This document shows positions 46,329 to 58,209 of a stretch of DNA of 64,000 nucleotides, in pieces; the stretch's first letter is position 1; each line of letters starts with the position of its first letter. Origin of the DNA: Dolomedes plantarius (Eukaryota > Arthropoda > Arachnida > Araneae > Dolomedidae); the NCBI GenBank assembly GCA_907164885.2, contig OU015490.1, forward strand, positions 236,466,622-236,530,621, in the 5' to 3' direction. The translations under genes and the position numbers were made by a program. A model generated the notes under the pieces. The model searched no databases. It was not told the DNA's origin and worked only from the letters and a program-made list of their open reading frames with translations.

Positions 46329-46982
46329 CACTGGTGTTCAAAATTAAGAGAATGTGCTAACATTTTGTCGAGTGTCTGAAAAACGACTGGACAGACCCTG
46401 ACTAATGAGAGGTACACAGATGAGAACTTACAGCCCTATGTTCTACTTTTCAAGGCGTAGTTGGCCCTCGTTTCATATTTATAGACGTCCGCATAAAGCT
46501 CACCTAGTCGACGATTATCTTGAAAGAGGGGATATTAACCGATTGGATTGGCCAGCCAGATATCCAGCCCTAAACCTTATTGAACATGTTTGGGACTCTC
46601 TTGGGAGGGCTACTAGATCTCGTCATTCTCCTCCGAGAACCACCCAGAAGCTGAAAACTGTGTTGTTGTAGGAGTAGGACCAACTGCTACAGGGAATCTT
46701 CAAACTGCCTCGTTTCCAGTATGACATCCTTCTGTGAGAGCTTTAGGACTGTGACCATACACAATGTTACAGTCATTTCATGCTTAATCTTGCAACGTGG
46801 ACTTTGGACATGCCTGCGCTGATGAGCCCAATTGAAGATCATGTTCGTGTCATGTTTTAAATATGGTAAATTTTTTTCTCTTCTATGACTTTGTATCCAT
46901 ACTAAATTTCATTAAAATCTGTTCATAAGTTTTCCAGAAATTCGATAAAATGGGCAAATTCTCTTAATTTTGAACAGCGGTG
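46329..46982 (+). mobile_element. Internally deleted Tc1 element
   Basis: Ends CACTGGTGTTCAAAATTAAG and, on the minus strand, CACCGCTGTTCAAAATTAAG, with TA on the left. Related to the element at 1762-3217 in the terminal motif. Only the last third of the transposase remains (46405-46671): RPHKAHLVDDYLERGDINRL, DWPARYPALNLIEHVWDSLG and so on. The DDNA part with the second catalytic D is deleted, while the final E is kept. Confidence 0.8.
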
Positions 46983-47310
46983 TGAATAAAATGTACTATA
47001 CCTATATGATAAACTTATTTGGTGATCGTAATTAATTTTAAATTTTGTGTATGTTTTCTTTTTTATGATTAAATTGCAATTACTATGATTAAATTTTGTC
47101 AAAAATATTGAAAAAGTGCTTTGAAGTTTAAAATTAGACCTTCCAAGTAAATCAAAATGACTGGTTTTAAAATTGCTAGACATAAGAAAGTTTTATTATA
47201 GAAAGCTCTAGAGTTATTTAAATAATCAGTTCATAAGTGTTACTCGTAATTCAATAACTTTTGTATTTTTGAGAAAAAAAATTCCCAATGTCGTCACAAA
47301 GTTTTTCCTG

Positions 47311-47317
<7 letters not shown>
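46983..47317. other. AT-rich stretch, nothing recognised
   Basis: No gene; ends in the (TA)n at 47318-47352. Confidence 0.4.
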
Positions 47318-47352
<35 letters not shown>

Positions 47353-47356
<4 letters not shown>

Positions 47357-47659
47357 ATAATATTACAAACTACCTATAATCGCCCATTCTGTACTTCATC
47401 TCTGTACTGGTAACCCGTCCTTCTTGTCTTGGCGTAAACGCTTCGCCTTCCCACATACTAACATCCTCCGCGAATTCTGGCAACCTCTCTGACCTAATTC
47501 TATTTTGGCGCTCTTTGCGGGAGACGCTGGACTGGTTCGAAGCGAGTAAGATGTGTTGCTTTACTGTTTAATAAATTAGTTTGTTCCTGAAGGTGATTTT
47601 ATTATTTTCCGGCCACGATGTAAGCTACATTTTCATGAGACGTCCATCCGGACATTTCA
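47353..47659 (+). mobile_element. Probable solo LTR after a (TA)n array
   Basis: Starts TGTGATAATATTAC and most simply ends GGACATTTCA, giving TG...CA with TATA on both sides. GC-richer than its surroundings. AATAAA at about 47570. An alternative right end is AGCTACA at 47630. No retroelement coding adjoins. Confidence 0.5.
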
Positions 47660-48313
47660 TATATATTTGAAGACAGTATTAGTTGATTTAGCTTTATGGA
47701 ATTAATTGGAAAAAAATTTCCCATCGTTGTTCTAGTCTTAGAGCCATAAACTGAATTAGCATCATTTGCTTAATATAATATTGTTCCAATGTGAACAAAA
47801 TATTTTCCAAACAAAAGGTAGTGGTGAAATTGGAGAAAAATCCATCTTGATTAGTTGATTATGACCATATTTTGCATCACGACGTTTACCGTGGCTACGA
47901 CCTATTGCTTAGTGCCGACTCTTCCCGGTTACAGACAGTCATGCCCATCACAGAAATCGAACCTTTAAAAAGGGATCTAGGATTATATTTATGATGAAAA
48001 ACTACGAAATATACGAATAATACAACTGTGAAAAACTAAAAAGGTATTACAAATAACCAGAAGTTTGTAGTGATTGGTGTAATTTAATGGAGACTTGTTT
48101 TTATTAATTTAGCTCAAATTAGAGTTATTCTGACAAATATGTTAAAACAATTGTGTTTTTCAATGCTGCAGGCTCTAGTCTCTGACGGATGGTACATCTT
48201 TGACATTGCCCCATGAAGATCCGCGAAATATTTCTGGCTACTTTATTATGGAATCACTATATAGGTGAACCAGCATTGCTACCTATGAAGGGGAACATCA
48301 TGGAAACGAGCAA
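47660..48313. other. Stretch with no supported gene
   Basis: Possibly includes the body of the SINE whose tRNA-like head follows at 48314-48384 (minus); its 3' end was not found. Confidence 0.35.
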
Positions 48314-48384
48314 CCCTTATTCGGGGGTTTGAACTCAAACCCAATGCGTGGCAGATCAGAACGCTAACCACTATACTATGGGGA
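48314..48384 (-). other. tRNA-like sequence (decayed tRNA or SINE head)
   Basis: The 71-nt minus strand reads TCCCCATAGTATAGTGGTTA (acceptor arm plus box A), CTGCCAC in the anticodon loop position (GCC, glycine-like) and a T-arm GGGTTTGAGTTCAAACCC with box B. Five of seven acceptor pairs form. The anticodon stem does not pair. Most likely a SINE head or pseudogene. Confidence 0.5.
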
Positions 48385-48411
48385 CGTCATATGCTAGAAC
48401 TTAAAGCTGTG

Positions 48412-48753
48412 GGGCTCGAGGTAGCCTTGCGGTAGCGTGCTGGCTTTCGACACTGAGGATACTCCGATCGAATCCCGGCACGCACCTTTAAATACCCGCG
48501 TGTCTAGGTCGGATATGGGCATGTTAAATCCGTAGACCAGAAAGTCCCTCTATGAGTCAGAAAGGGTGGGAGAGGGTACGATTCCCTAGATGTCACCCCT
48601 GGGAATACTCTTTCAAAGTTTAGGTGGCAAGTAGCTAAGACGGGCTCCGACCCTTGTGGTGCTATATAAACCGAAACCGCAGACTGCATCCCGAAGCCTA
48701 TAAAGACCTGGTCTAGAATTTCCCGCCAGGGGGCATTAGAAACAACAACAACA
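48412..48753 (+). repeat. tRNA-derived SINE (family 1), complete copy
   Basis: Head GGGCTCGAGGTAGCCTTGCG (box A), box B GATCGAATCCCGG, a body of about 130 bp, the 3' domain GGGCTCCGACCCTTGTGGTG...CTGGTCTAG, then GGGGGCATTAGAAAC and (AAC)n. 342 bp. It is the reference for the copies at 1, 8456 and 29254. Confidence 0.85.
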
Positions 48754-49059
48754 ATATCAGAAGTAAAAACTATATAAACTGTCTTGAATTTCAGACAAAG
48801 GGCTCCGAGTTTCAGTACTGAGAGATATCAATTATTTAGCTTAGTCTGATACGAAAAAGTGAGATTTTTTCTTATATTTAGTATATGCTTTAATGTGCGT
48901 TATTGTTTAGTAAAATATAGCATATAAAAAAATTAACAGAAAAGTTTCCTAGTCTGGGATAGATGTTTAAAAAAAAAATCAAATATTTCCCACAAAGAAT
49001 ACAGTTTACACAATTTTAAGGGGAAAAAAAAAACCTCTGTGAAACGTTAATGAAATTTT
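48754..49059. other. Stretch with nothing recognised
   Basis: No gene or boundary seen. Confidence 0.4.
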
Positions 49060-49447
49060 TGCATTTGTCCCATTACGTTGCCATGGTTACTTTCGAGAGC
49101 AAAAAGCTTATTTTCGGCACAAAATTGTTTTGTTTGGGTGTCATTTGACCTTAGGTTTTGCATAAAATTTTTATTTTACATTTCTCCAGTAATTGTTGGT
49201 GGAAATGTTTACAAAAACTTAATTAAAAGGAATTATTCTTAAGAACATGTAAATTTGTTATTTGAAGATAGAAAGTTATTTTGCTTGAATTAAATGAAAC
49301 CCTTCCATAGAATACATAATTATTCTACGAAGTAATTTTTTTTGTATGAAAAGAAATTTTTATTTTACTTATATATTTCTTATTTTATTTCTGTACGGAA
49401 ATACTAGATTATTTCTATACAGCGCTGGGACTACTTTTAATATAATA

Positions 49448-50033
49448 CAGTCGAACCTCCATATATCGAACTTCCCTATATCGAAATTTTCTATATATCG
49501 AACTCTTAGCAAATCTCCATGTTCATTACATAGAAAAACTGTTTCTATATATCGAAAAAATCTCTATATATCAAAATTTTTTTCACGACATATTGGGAGA
49601 TTTATTCCACTTTAGAATAAAATCTCCCAATTTTTGGCGTTTGAAACAATACTTCGTGGACCTCTCATGAAGTTTTAATGGATTGAATAAATGCGAGCAT
49701 TTCTTTGATAAACTTTCCGCAAAACTGGCTGTTCAGCAAGATATTCGTAGTTTTTTTTAAAGAATGTAACTGTGATCACTGTAACCACTGACTGGATTAT
49801 TGTTATTTTTTAAGGCATATAGTACTCGATAAATCTTTCACATTAATTCCCTTTTTGTTATTAACTTTCATTTAATGTAAATTGGAAATGGAGTTTTGTA
49901 TACGAAAATTAGCTTTAATTTTAATGTTTTAGGAGAATTATGATAAAACTAAGATGAATTCTATATATCGAAATTTCTATATATCGAATTTTTTTCCGGC
50001 ATTTTGCTACTTCGATATATGGAGGTTCGACTG
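49448..50033. mobile_element. Pogo/Tigger-like MITE (CAGTCGAACCTCC ends)
   Basis: 586 bp flanked by TA with ends CAGTCGAACCTCCATATATC and the complement at 50014-50033. Repeated CTATATATCGAA motifs occur near both ends. Inside is an inverted repeat TTGGGAGATTTATTC / GAATAAAATCTCCCAA (49588-49632). No transposase. Confidence 0.8.
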
Positions 50034-52237
50034 TATAACATTAACAAAATGATCATATATATATTATTTCTAGAAGGTGATTTGTCGTGACGATCCCTTT
50101 TTCTCCCTTCATACTTAATCAAAATCGATCACTGAGGTACCAATTTAAAGATTAAGTTCTCCACTTCTGAGGAGTTGTTAATTTAAAGTGACCCATCGTA
50201 TTGTTTGTTTGAAAAACGAAGTTAAAAATTGACCCTAGAGTTATTTCCCTGCATGCGTCGATATGGTCCGGTTAAATAGTGTGTACAAAGAGGCTTTGTG
50301 TTGTAAATATCAGATTTTCTACGAGTTTGTGTCATACTTAACTTTTAATATTGACTATAAATGTGTTTTGACGTGTACATATCCCATGTTTCCCTGCTTT
50401 GTGTTATGCTTCACCACCAATATTTTGCCTAAAGTTGTTTTGTAATCAGTTTTTTATTATCCTTACGCACTATTGTTATTTGACAAATAAACAATGGCTA
50501 CAAATGAACCGGTTCTTCTTTTATCCTACCATAAACCCTCTACCTCGCTATAGAATTAATAGTATTTTGTTCGCATGCGATATTTTCGCGCGGGCCACCT
50601 ATTAATTATATAAAACGTCAGAATGTATAAAGCCTGTCAAATGGGTGATGCTTAAAGCAAAATTAGCATACCAGTTAGACCGAAATGTATATTTTTGCTC
50701 TATTACATAAAATTTTTTTTATAGGGTACTTCCGTCTATTATATAAAATGACAAAATGCATAAAGCCTGTCAAATGGGTGGTACTTAAAACAAAAGTATG
50801 CATACCTGTACGCTGAAAATGTAAATTTGAGCTCCATTACATAAAAGTTTAAAAAATTACAAGAAATCGCTCTCTTAAAATATAATTTATACTGTTTTTT
50901 AGTCAAAATAAATGTATAGACCCTTATGATATTTTAATACTTGTCTCATTAGGTTGTCATGGTTACTTTTAAGCGCAAACGGCTTATTTTTTGACATAAA
51001 ATTGTTTTGTTTTCGTAGTATTTGATCTTAATTTCCCAAATAAAGTTTTTATTTCAAATTTCTGCTGTGTTCATTGTTAGAGATGTTAACAAAGACTTAG
51101 TAATCCAAAGGTATTGCGTGTAAGAACTTTTAGTTTTCTGTTTCAAGGTAGAAAATTATTTTGTTTTTGAGATAAGACAAACCTTTTTTAATGAATGTGT
51201 GTATTCTTCGAATTTATGCTCGAAATGACCAAGGAAAATAAAAACTGATGTAAACATAGACAGCTGTTGACAAAATTTTATTTAAAATATGTATGGATTC
51301 AAAAGGATTAAAAAATCATAAATAAAAAACGTATATTATTTATATTTCTATGAACTGTTCATAATGATTATCTTTCAACGTTAAACATTATTGAAATGTT
51401 ACTTTTTTGTCCCTGAAAGGTAGATAGAATTACTTGGTAATTCTTGGTAAGGTTTGGTTTAGGTAATGTATATAAGTGTTGCTGAAAATTGAAAACATTG
51501 TACATGCAGTTTGGGAATATTTTACTGATAATTATATTAGTAACTATACTTCAACCTTGACTCTTTTGTTTTGGTATTATTTCCCGTTGATCCTGAAAGG
51601 TAGATAGCATTTCTTGGCAATTCTTGATAAGGTTAGGTTTAGGTAATGTAAGTAAGTGTTGCTGAAAACTGAAAACATTGTACATGCAGGTTGGGAATTT
51701 TTTATTGATAATTATATTAGCGACTAGACTTCAATCGTAACTCGTTTGTTTTGGCATTATTTCCACTTAATTTCTCAAATAAGTTTTCATTTCAAAATTT
51801 CAACAGCATACATTGTTGGAGATGTTAACAAAGGCTTTGTAATCCAAAGGTATTACGTGTAAGAACTTTTAGTTTTCTATTCCCAGGTAGAAAATTATTT
51901 TGTTTCTTTAGATAAGGCAGACCTTTTTAATAGAAGGTATCGTATTCTACGAATTTATTCTCGAAATGAACAAAAAAAAATAAAATAAAAACTGATATCA
52001 ACCCAGACAGCTGTTGATAAAATGTTATTTAAAGTATGCATGGATTGAACATAAAATAAAAACATAAATGAAAAACGGATACTTATTATATTGCTATAAA
52101 CTGTTTATAATGATTACCTTTCGACGTTAAAAATGATTGAAATGCTACATATTTTTCTTAATAGGTCTATAGCATTACTTGGTAATTCTTGGTAAGGCTT
52201 GATTGAGAAAATGTTAGTTGTTGAGAGAGTAGCTGTA

Positions 52238-52440
52238 AGGTATCGCTACTGTGCTTAAATGATTATAGACAACGTTTAGTGGCACTGTTTTACTGAGCTA
52301 ATCTCGCACCCCCTTTACCTTGATTCCAGATAGATTTATATGTTGATACGGGACGATATTTCGAACGAGCTTAGAGCTCGTATTCTTGATTGGGTTTTTA
52401 ACTCTTGTGTTTCGTGTCATTAAAAGTGTTCGTTATGTTT
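52238..52440 (+). repeat. Dispersed repeat B, copy 2
   Basis: Inverted relative of 41470-41700 (see there); shares GGGACGATATTTCGAACGAG and CTTGATTGGGTTTTTAAC. Confidence 0.7.
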
Positions 52441-54343
52441 AGCCGTGTACCGATTTCTTTTTTTCCTTGTTTATCGCTGAATCACTTCCAATTTTGCAAC
52501 AAAGTTTTATTGAGGATTGAAAACACTGTACATGCAGGTTGCAATTTTTTTTATCGATAATTATATTCGTGAATGTACTTCAACCGTGAGTCGCTTGGTC
52601 ATCCACTACCATTAGGTCACTCAGAACTATAAAATAATTTAAGCTTTTCAGAACAGGTGTGTCATTCCCTACGAACGTCTCGCACAGCCGGGCGTCTTAC
52701 CCATGCATCACTGGAGAATGATCTTACTGGACGGGTGATGCATATGTGCACAGCAGATCGGAACGTTTTATTAGTTACTTTTGGTGGCACTAGATGGCAT
52801 CCTATGTCCATGAAACTTTGGATACACATAGTTGTGACCTTGTTTTGGAAATAAGGATGTGTATGACTGACAGGCCCGGGATAGTTTTATGTGAATAAAT
52901 GGAGAGAGTTATTTATTGCGGCTGGTTGTTTAGCGTTTAAGGCATTTAAACTTTGCACGTATTCTTTATTTACGAGTAATTTGTTTTTCATTTGGTTTGG
53001 GATTGTAGTGTTGGTCATATGGGTTCGCCGTTTAGTTTTGAAGCGTAATCAGACCCTGATACTGTGAGATTTCTGGTTTACACCGATAAGTAAATATTGT
53101 AAAAAAATATTTTAATCTGTAAAACAAAAATTTGTTCATAGAGAAATTATAAATGAATGTGTATGTAACCATTATGTAGCTTATTATATATAAATTTCTT
53201 CGAAAATTTTACTATTTTGTAATTATTCGTAAAATTAGGTTCAGTGCTAAAATACAGTCCTCCTGGAGGGAACGCTTATGTGACCCCCCCCCCTCCCGTC
53301 CTCAGCAGAAAGCGCGTGATCGCAACACCCGAAAATTTAATAAATAATTTAAAAATTTGAATACAGCGCAAGACGTTTATTTTGAGATAATTAAATAAGT
53401 ACTTCACTTCAATTGTTTTTTTCAAAATTCCACGATTAGAGGGAAAAATGAGATGTAACTTGCGTGATTTCAAATAAGTGCCTTTTATGAGGACATATTT
53501 TTTGTTTATTTGCCATCTTACCAAATACAAAGGAGCATTTTACCTTGTTTACCTCAACGTAAATTCCTATTAATTACCCAATATTAATTTTTTTTTCTGA
53601 AAATCAATTCTATTTGCCGTGAACAAAGATTCCTCTGTCACGTGATAGATCGTGGCTCTGAAATTCGAAAAGAACTATTAGTATTCTTATTTCTAAGGTA
53701 GAAAATATTTTTTTATAAAAAACAAACCTTTCTATTGACTACGTCTCATTCTATTCTATGAATGTATGCGAGGTAGCAGTCTTTCGTGAAACGATCGAAG
53801 TGGATAAAAAATTAAGCAAACTGGACAGCTTTTCACAAAATGTCATTCTAAATATGTATGATTTCAAAATTATAAAAAAATGTAAATGAAAAAAGTACAC
53901 TTATTATATTAGCGACTGGAGTTCAACCGTGACTCGTTGAGTTTTGCCGTAACACATAAGTTCTGTACAATTATCGAATAACTTAATAATTAAAATATGG
54001 CACAAGAAGTTTATTTTAAGATAATTAAAATAAATATTTTACTCCCTTCGCATTTTTCATAATTGAAGAATCAGAGTTAATTATTTCTCGTAATGAGATG
54101 AAACTTGTTTCAGCTCCAATAAGAGACGTTTACGAACACATTTTTTTTCTTTTTTTGCTTATTTGCCATCTTACTAATAATACACGAACATTTTCCCCTT
54201 GTTTACCTCTACACAAATGATTATTAATTAGGGAATATTATTTTTCTGAAAAATCCTTTTTACTTCCAACGAACAAAGATTCCTCTTTCACGTGATATAT
54301 CGCAGCTCTGAAATTTGAAATGAACGCTCTCGGTAGTGATGTA

Positions 54344-54742
54344 TGTAGAGACAGGCGAGTCACTATAACAAGGAATAATGCCCCCTATCGTAGGGGAAGG
54401 GGTACTACGCAGAACGCTGGGGGTGATTGCAGACTCAAGGCGAATCTGAGAAGCTGTGACAGAGAACGACGGAGGTGATTGTAGACTCCGGTCGTGTCTT
54501 ATATAGTTTTTTAGAGAGAAAAGTTCGGAGGTGATTGAAGACTCCGAACGTAGCTGGTATTTGCTTTAGAGCGTTGAGGTTACGTTGATAATTTGTTCCT
54601 GTATATATTGTTCTTCTACCTGTTATATATATCGTCTCCTGTACTTGTCCGTGCTGTGCTCGTCTCATAATAAACTATATGTTTTAAAAAGAGCTGGTTC
54701 TAGTTTGAAAAAAAAAGGACTCTCAACTCGCCATCCGTCACA
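54344..54742 (+). mobile_element. Solo LTR with 5-bp target duplication
   Basis: Begins TGTAGAGACAGGCG and ends ATCCGTCACA. ATGTA lies directly before (54339-54343) and after (54743-54747). 399 bp with a TATA box (CTTATATAG, about 54500) and AATAAA (about 54668). The U3 holds three GGTGATTGNAGACTC repeats about 53-56 bp apart, possible enhancer units. No internal region is present, so it is a recombined solo LTR. Confidence 0.85.
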
Positions 54743-54747
54743 ATGTA

Positions 54748-55049
54748 TAACCCATGAAATAGTTAAATGAACGGATAAATATCATAAGGAAAATGAGACT
54801 GAATTAAATTGTCCTAAAATATAACATCATTTTCTGTGCCCTCATGAAATTCGATTCGATTCTGAGTAACCTGTAATCACTGGGTTATCAAACAGATTAA
54901 GGACTTTTCAAACGTTATATATATGTAGACTGGACTTATTGCTACACCTCCCACCGATCTGTGGAATGGAATTGGCCATCACACCTCACCCCGATCTGCA
55001 GAATGGAACTGACCCTCCAAACGTTAACTGAAGCGACAGAATGAAGTAG
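54748..55049. other. Stretch with nothing recognised
   Basis: A near-duplicate phrase GATCTGYRGAATGGAA occurs twice (54957 and 54993); otherwise no feature. Confidence 0.35.
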
Positions 55050-56605
55050 TTAACTCCTTCACAGTTTTACCAGTAGATTTAACTTTTGAGGATTTCGAGC
55101 TTGATATTGCGCATAATGTTCCTGAATTCTATAAAGATGAAGATAGTTTTGAACTATAAACCTATAAAAACCAAAACAACTAATGTAGAAATGAATACTC
55201 TCGTGAAAGATAAAGAGCCAGTTTATCATCGACCTCGTCGTTTACCATTTACTGAAAGGAAAACTGTTGAAACTCAGGTAGCTGAATGGATAGAACAGGA
55301 CATAGTCGAACCATGTTCCTCTGAGTATTCAAGTCCGATTGTAATAGTTAAGAAGAAAGATGGAACCCCTCGTATATGCATAGATTACCGAAAATTAAAT
55401 AAAATTATTGTAAAGGATAGATTTCCACTGCCGTTAATAGAAGATATCGAGACCGGCTGCAGGAGTCGTGCGTATTTAGTGCAATCGATCTTAAAAACGG
55501 ATTTTTTCATGTCGACGTAAACGACTCAAGTAAAAAATACACCTCCTTCGTCACTCATGAAGGGCAATACCAATTTTTAAAAGTACCTTTTGGATTGTGC
55601 AATTCAGCGTTTCATTAATACAATTTTTAGACCGTTCGTCAATGATGGTATTGTTTTACCATACATGGACGATATAATTAATTTGTCTGCAAATGAGAAG
55701 GAAGGTATAGAAAGATTTTAAAGAGTATTTGATCTTGCTAGCGACTACGGATTGGAAATAAATCTTAAGAAATCTCAATTTCTAAAGAAAAGAGTCGAAT
55801 ATTTGGGACATCTTATAGAAGAAGGTTACATTTCCCCATCCACCTTTAAAACAAAAGCTGTACTTGATTGTTCTGAACCTACTAATCTGAGAGAGGTCCA
55901 ATGCTTTTTAGGAATCAAAGTTATTCTATCTTCAAAGTTATTCTATCATTGCGAAACCATTAAGTGACCTTTTAAAGAAAGACAGTAAGTTTAAATTTGA
56001 TGAAAAAGAAAGAAATGCTTTTTATACTCTCAAAACATTACTGTCACAGAAACCTGTTTTAGGCATTTACAACCCAAAATATGAGACGGAGGAACACACT
56101 GATGCTAGTCTAGGCGGATGAAGTGCAATTTTGATAAAAAAATCAACGAACTGCAGCAAACCATAAATTCAACGTATCAAAGAATAATTAATACCACCCC
56201 TTTCGAACTACTTTTCGGCACTAAGATTAACTCAAAATCAACAGATACATTAAAAGAAACGCTAGAAGCTGAATTTCAAGCTAATTTTGAAAGAATATTG
56301 CGAAGTTTTAAGAAGAGAGGCTAAAAAACGAATTTTTTAGGTCCATGAACAAAATAAAAGAGCATACGATTTACGCAGACGAACCCCTCAGAAATACAAA
56401 ATAGGAGATTTCGTGGCAATTAAGCGTACGCAATTCGGACCTCATCTCAAATTAAAACTGACGTATCTAGGACCATATAAGATTATAAAGGTTAAAGGCA
56501 ACGACACCTATGAAGTATTCAAAGAAGGCGATCACGAAGGCCCAAATACAACAACCTCGTGTCCTGAATTTCTTAAAAGATGGAGCTTAACACCAACTTG
56601 ATGAT
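55050..56605 (+). pseudogene. Gypsy Pol relic, related to the 24-kb element
   Basis: Frames in succession give FTVLPVDLTFEDFELDI (protease/RT linker), RPRRLPFTERKTVETQVAEW, IVKKKDGTPRICIDYRKLNK, YMDDIIN (about 55663), YLGHLIEEGYISPSTFKTKA and TDASLGG (start of RNase H). The text then jumps, at about 56145, to LQQTINSTYQR, TPFELLFGTK and the GPYKI module near 56470. RNase H, the integrase zinc finger and the core are missing. At least six frame changes or stops. Same lineage as the polyprotein at 24008-28018 by residue match, but much older. Confidence 0.85.
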
Positions 56606-56789
56606 ACTTTTTACAACTGACTAAGGACCGATTGAGACTTTTTCGCGATTTGTAACTTTGCTTTTGCCCAATTATGACTGTGTTTGTGTTTGTCTGATAG
56701 ATTAGATGAATAAGACAGTAAGACGAATAGATTTTGAAGGTGAGGAATTTGGCGCTGACTCAAGACGGAAAAAAGACGATGAATGACAT

Positions 56790-56806
56790 TAAAAAGGAAG
56801 GGGAGA
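56790..56806 (+). promoter_or_regulatory. Candidate polypurine tract of the Gypsy relic
   Basis: AAAAAGGAAGGGGAGAA lies 190 bp past the end of the Gypsy frame, and the sequence then changes to TTTTAATTGTTGTAAG, which may be the start of a 3' LTR. A full LTR was not recovered. Confidence 0.5.
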
Positions 56807-56849
56807 ATTTTAATTGTTGTAAGAACAAACTGCTGTTGTTTCTTCTTTT

Positions 56850-56889
56850 ACACAAGGCAGCAATTTCATTCACAATTGCTGCCTTGTGT
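56850..56889. other. Perfect 16-bp inverted repeat (hairpin)
   Basis: ACACAAGGCAGCAATT and AATTGCTGCCTTGTGT face each other across an 8-bp loop. The phrase AAGGCAGCAATTACGC appears again at about 56970 in the transposase fragment, where it encodes KAAIT; this repetition may be chance or a template switch. Confidence 0.8.
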
Positions 56890-57125
56890 GCTTGAAAATT
56901 TTTTTCTGTGGGTATATCTCAAATTTTAAAGTGTACCAACAGCGACCAACAAATTTAAAAGCACTCAAGGCAGCAATTACGCAAGAAATCACGGTGATTC
57001 CGTGGGACATGGTCCGCAGATCCATGCAAAATTTCCGAAAGATACTTCAAAACTGCATCGAAAATGACGGTCGCCATTTAACTGATGTAATCTTCAAAAC
57101 TTACTGGATGACAATGGCATATTGT
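56886..57125 (+). pseudogene. DDE_3/DUF4817-type transposase, C-terminal fragment
   Basis: The open frame 56886-57233 reads IFFCGYISNFKVYQQRPTNL (family form: W-GYLK-KVY), KALKAAITQEITVIPWDMVR, RSMQNFRKILQNCIENDGRH. This is the last 80-90 residues of a transposase of the same broad class as 6245-6436 but a different lineage. The catalytic domain is absent. Confidence 0.7.
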
Positions 57126-57129
57126 GTAC

Positions 57130-58209
57130 TTCTCAGGTATAAAAGATTTCTTTCTCTATCTTGCTTTTTATTTTTGTTATTGACGTTCCAAATCAGAACT
57201 TTCTTTCTGCCGCATCCTGTATATTTTAGCTAATCCAAAAACAATCTTTGTGAGGATCTTTAATAAATAATAACAGAAATCTGAAAATTGCGCTGTAGTA
57301 GCATAAATGCAAGATTATATGCAGGTGCAATTGAAACGAAAAGTTAAATAACAACTTAAAAATTCTGGAATAGAAAAATGCAACGAGGCGAATGTCCGGA
57401 CTCTTCATCAGAAGGCCTGAGCTAGTCGGACACCTCAAAGGGATTCTTTGTGACAGGACGCAAGTCAAGCCTAGAATACATCCCAAGGCCCCGAGATCCC
57501 CACACTGAAAACAGAAAATCATAAGCATTGATAAATTGAAATAAAAACTAAGTATTATATACTCAAACAAAAAATTCCAAGATACCAAAATCCCAATCCC
57601 AGTCAAAAGAAAGGTGACTGTGGACATGAAGTACCAACTATTTAACCATAAATCTTAGTATTACCGTTGTTAAAATCAAGGAACTGCCGCGCTATCTATC
57701 TAATTAATATGCAGAAATTGAAAATTCGAAATAGAAATATGGAAAAGATCAATCCCTCTTCATCTGGTATGATATTTATCAACGCCACCTAATAGTAGGG
57801 TAGTTATCAACACGAGCTACCAGAGATTGTACCTGGGTTTGAATTCTAGCTAAAGCGATGTTAAATAAATTTAGAAGTGAAAAAGATAAGTCAAGGTCGC
57901 AAACTCTTTCTAAGTACCCACGGACATATATTTTTAACGGACTTAAAAACAAATTGTAATATTTTTCCTGTGCGCTGTGAAATGACTACCATGTAATAAT
58001 AATTTCTCCTGGTAAATGTGTGCTTCCCCCCCCCTGCTACTGTAAATTTTTACAGTTTCCCTTAAATATCCAAACGTCACAGATTATTAAAATTTCAAGA
58101 TTTCGGTGATTTCTGATACAAAACACGAAGTTTTGAAATGATTTGTGACGCTGGGTGACTTAAAAGCAGCAATCTTGTACATTTTATAATGCACTGTTTA
58201 CGACGGGAT
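57130..58209. other. Stretch with no supported gene
   Basis: A GC-richer island at 57380-57510 contains, on the minus strand, CTGATGAAGAGTCCGGAC, reminiscent of hammerhead/Penelope-type motifs but without the GAAAC part. Confidence 0.3.

Larger units (their letters stand above)
49060..54330. repeat. Composite tandem array, long irregular units
   Basis: A unit with CATTA(C/G)GTTGYCATGGTTACTT, ATAAAATTGTTTTGTTT, GATGTTAACAAAG and GTAGAAAATTATTTTGTTT recurs at about 49070, 50940 and (later part) 51780, with more diverged copies near 52500 and 53690. The offset between 51081 and 51820 is 739 bp. Smaller duplications lie inside: 132 bp at 50605-50870 (AGCCTGTCAAATGGGTG) and about 180 bp at 51410-51740 (GAAAACATTGTACATGCAG). 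Another pair, 650 bp apart (53639 and 54289, CACGTGATA), closes the array. A MITE interrupts it at 49448-50033. Confidence 0.7.

Noticed and set aside
52657..52854. 65-codon frame beginning MCHSLRTSRTAGRL
   Set aside because: Lies within a repeat array, lacks any domain I know and has no support for splicing or transcription.
57380..57430. Hammerhead ribozyme on the minus strand
   Set aside because: CTGATGA is present, but the GAAAC core strand is replaced by GCCTC and no closing stem was found.
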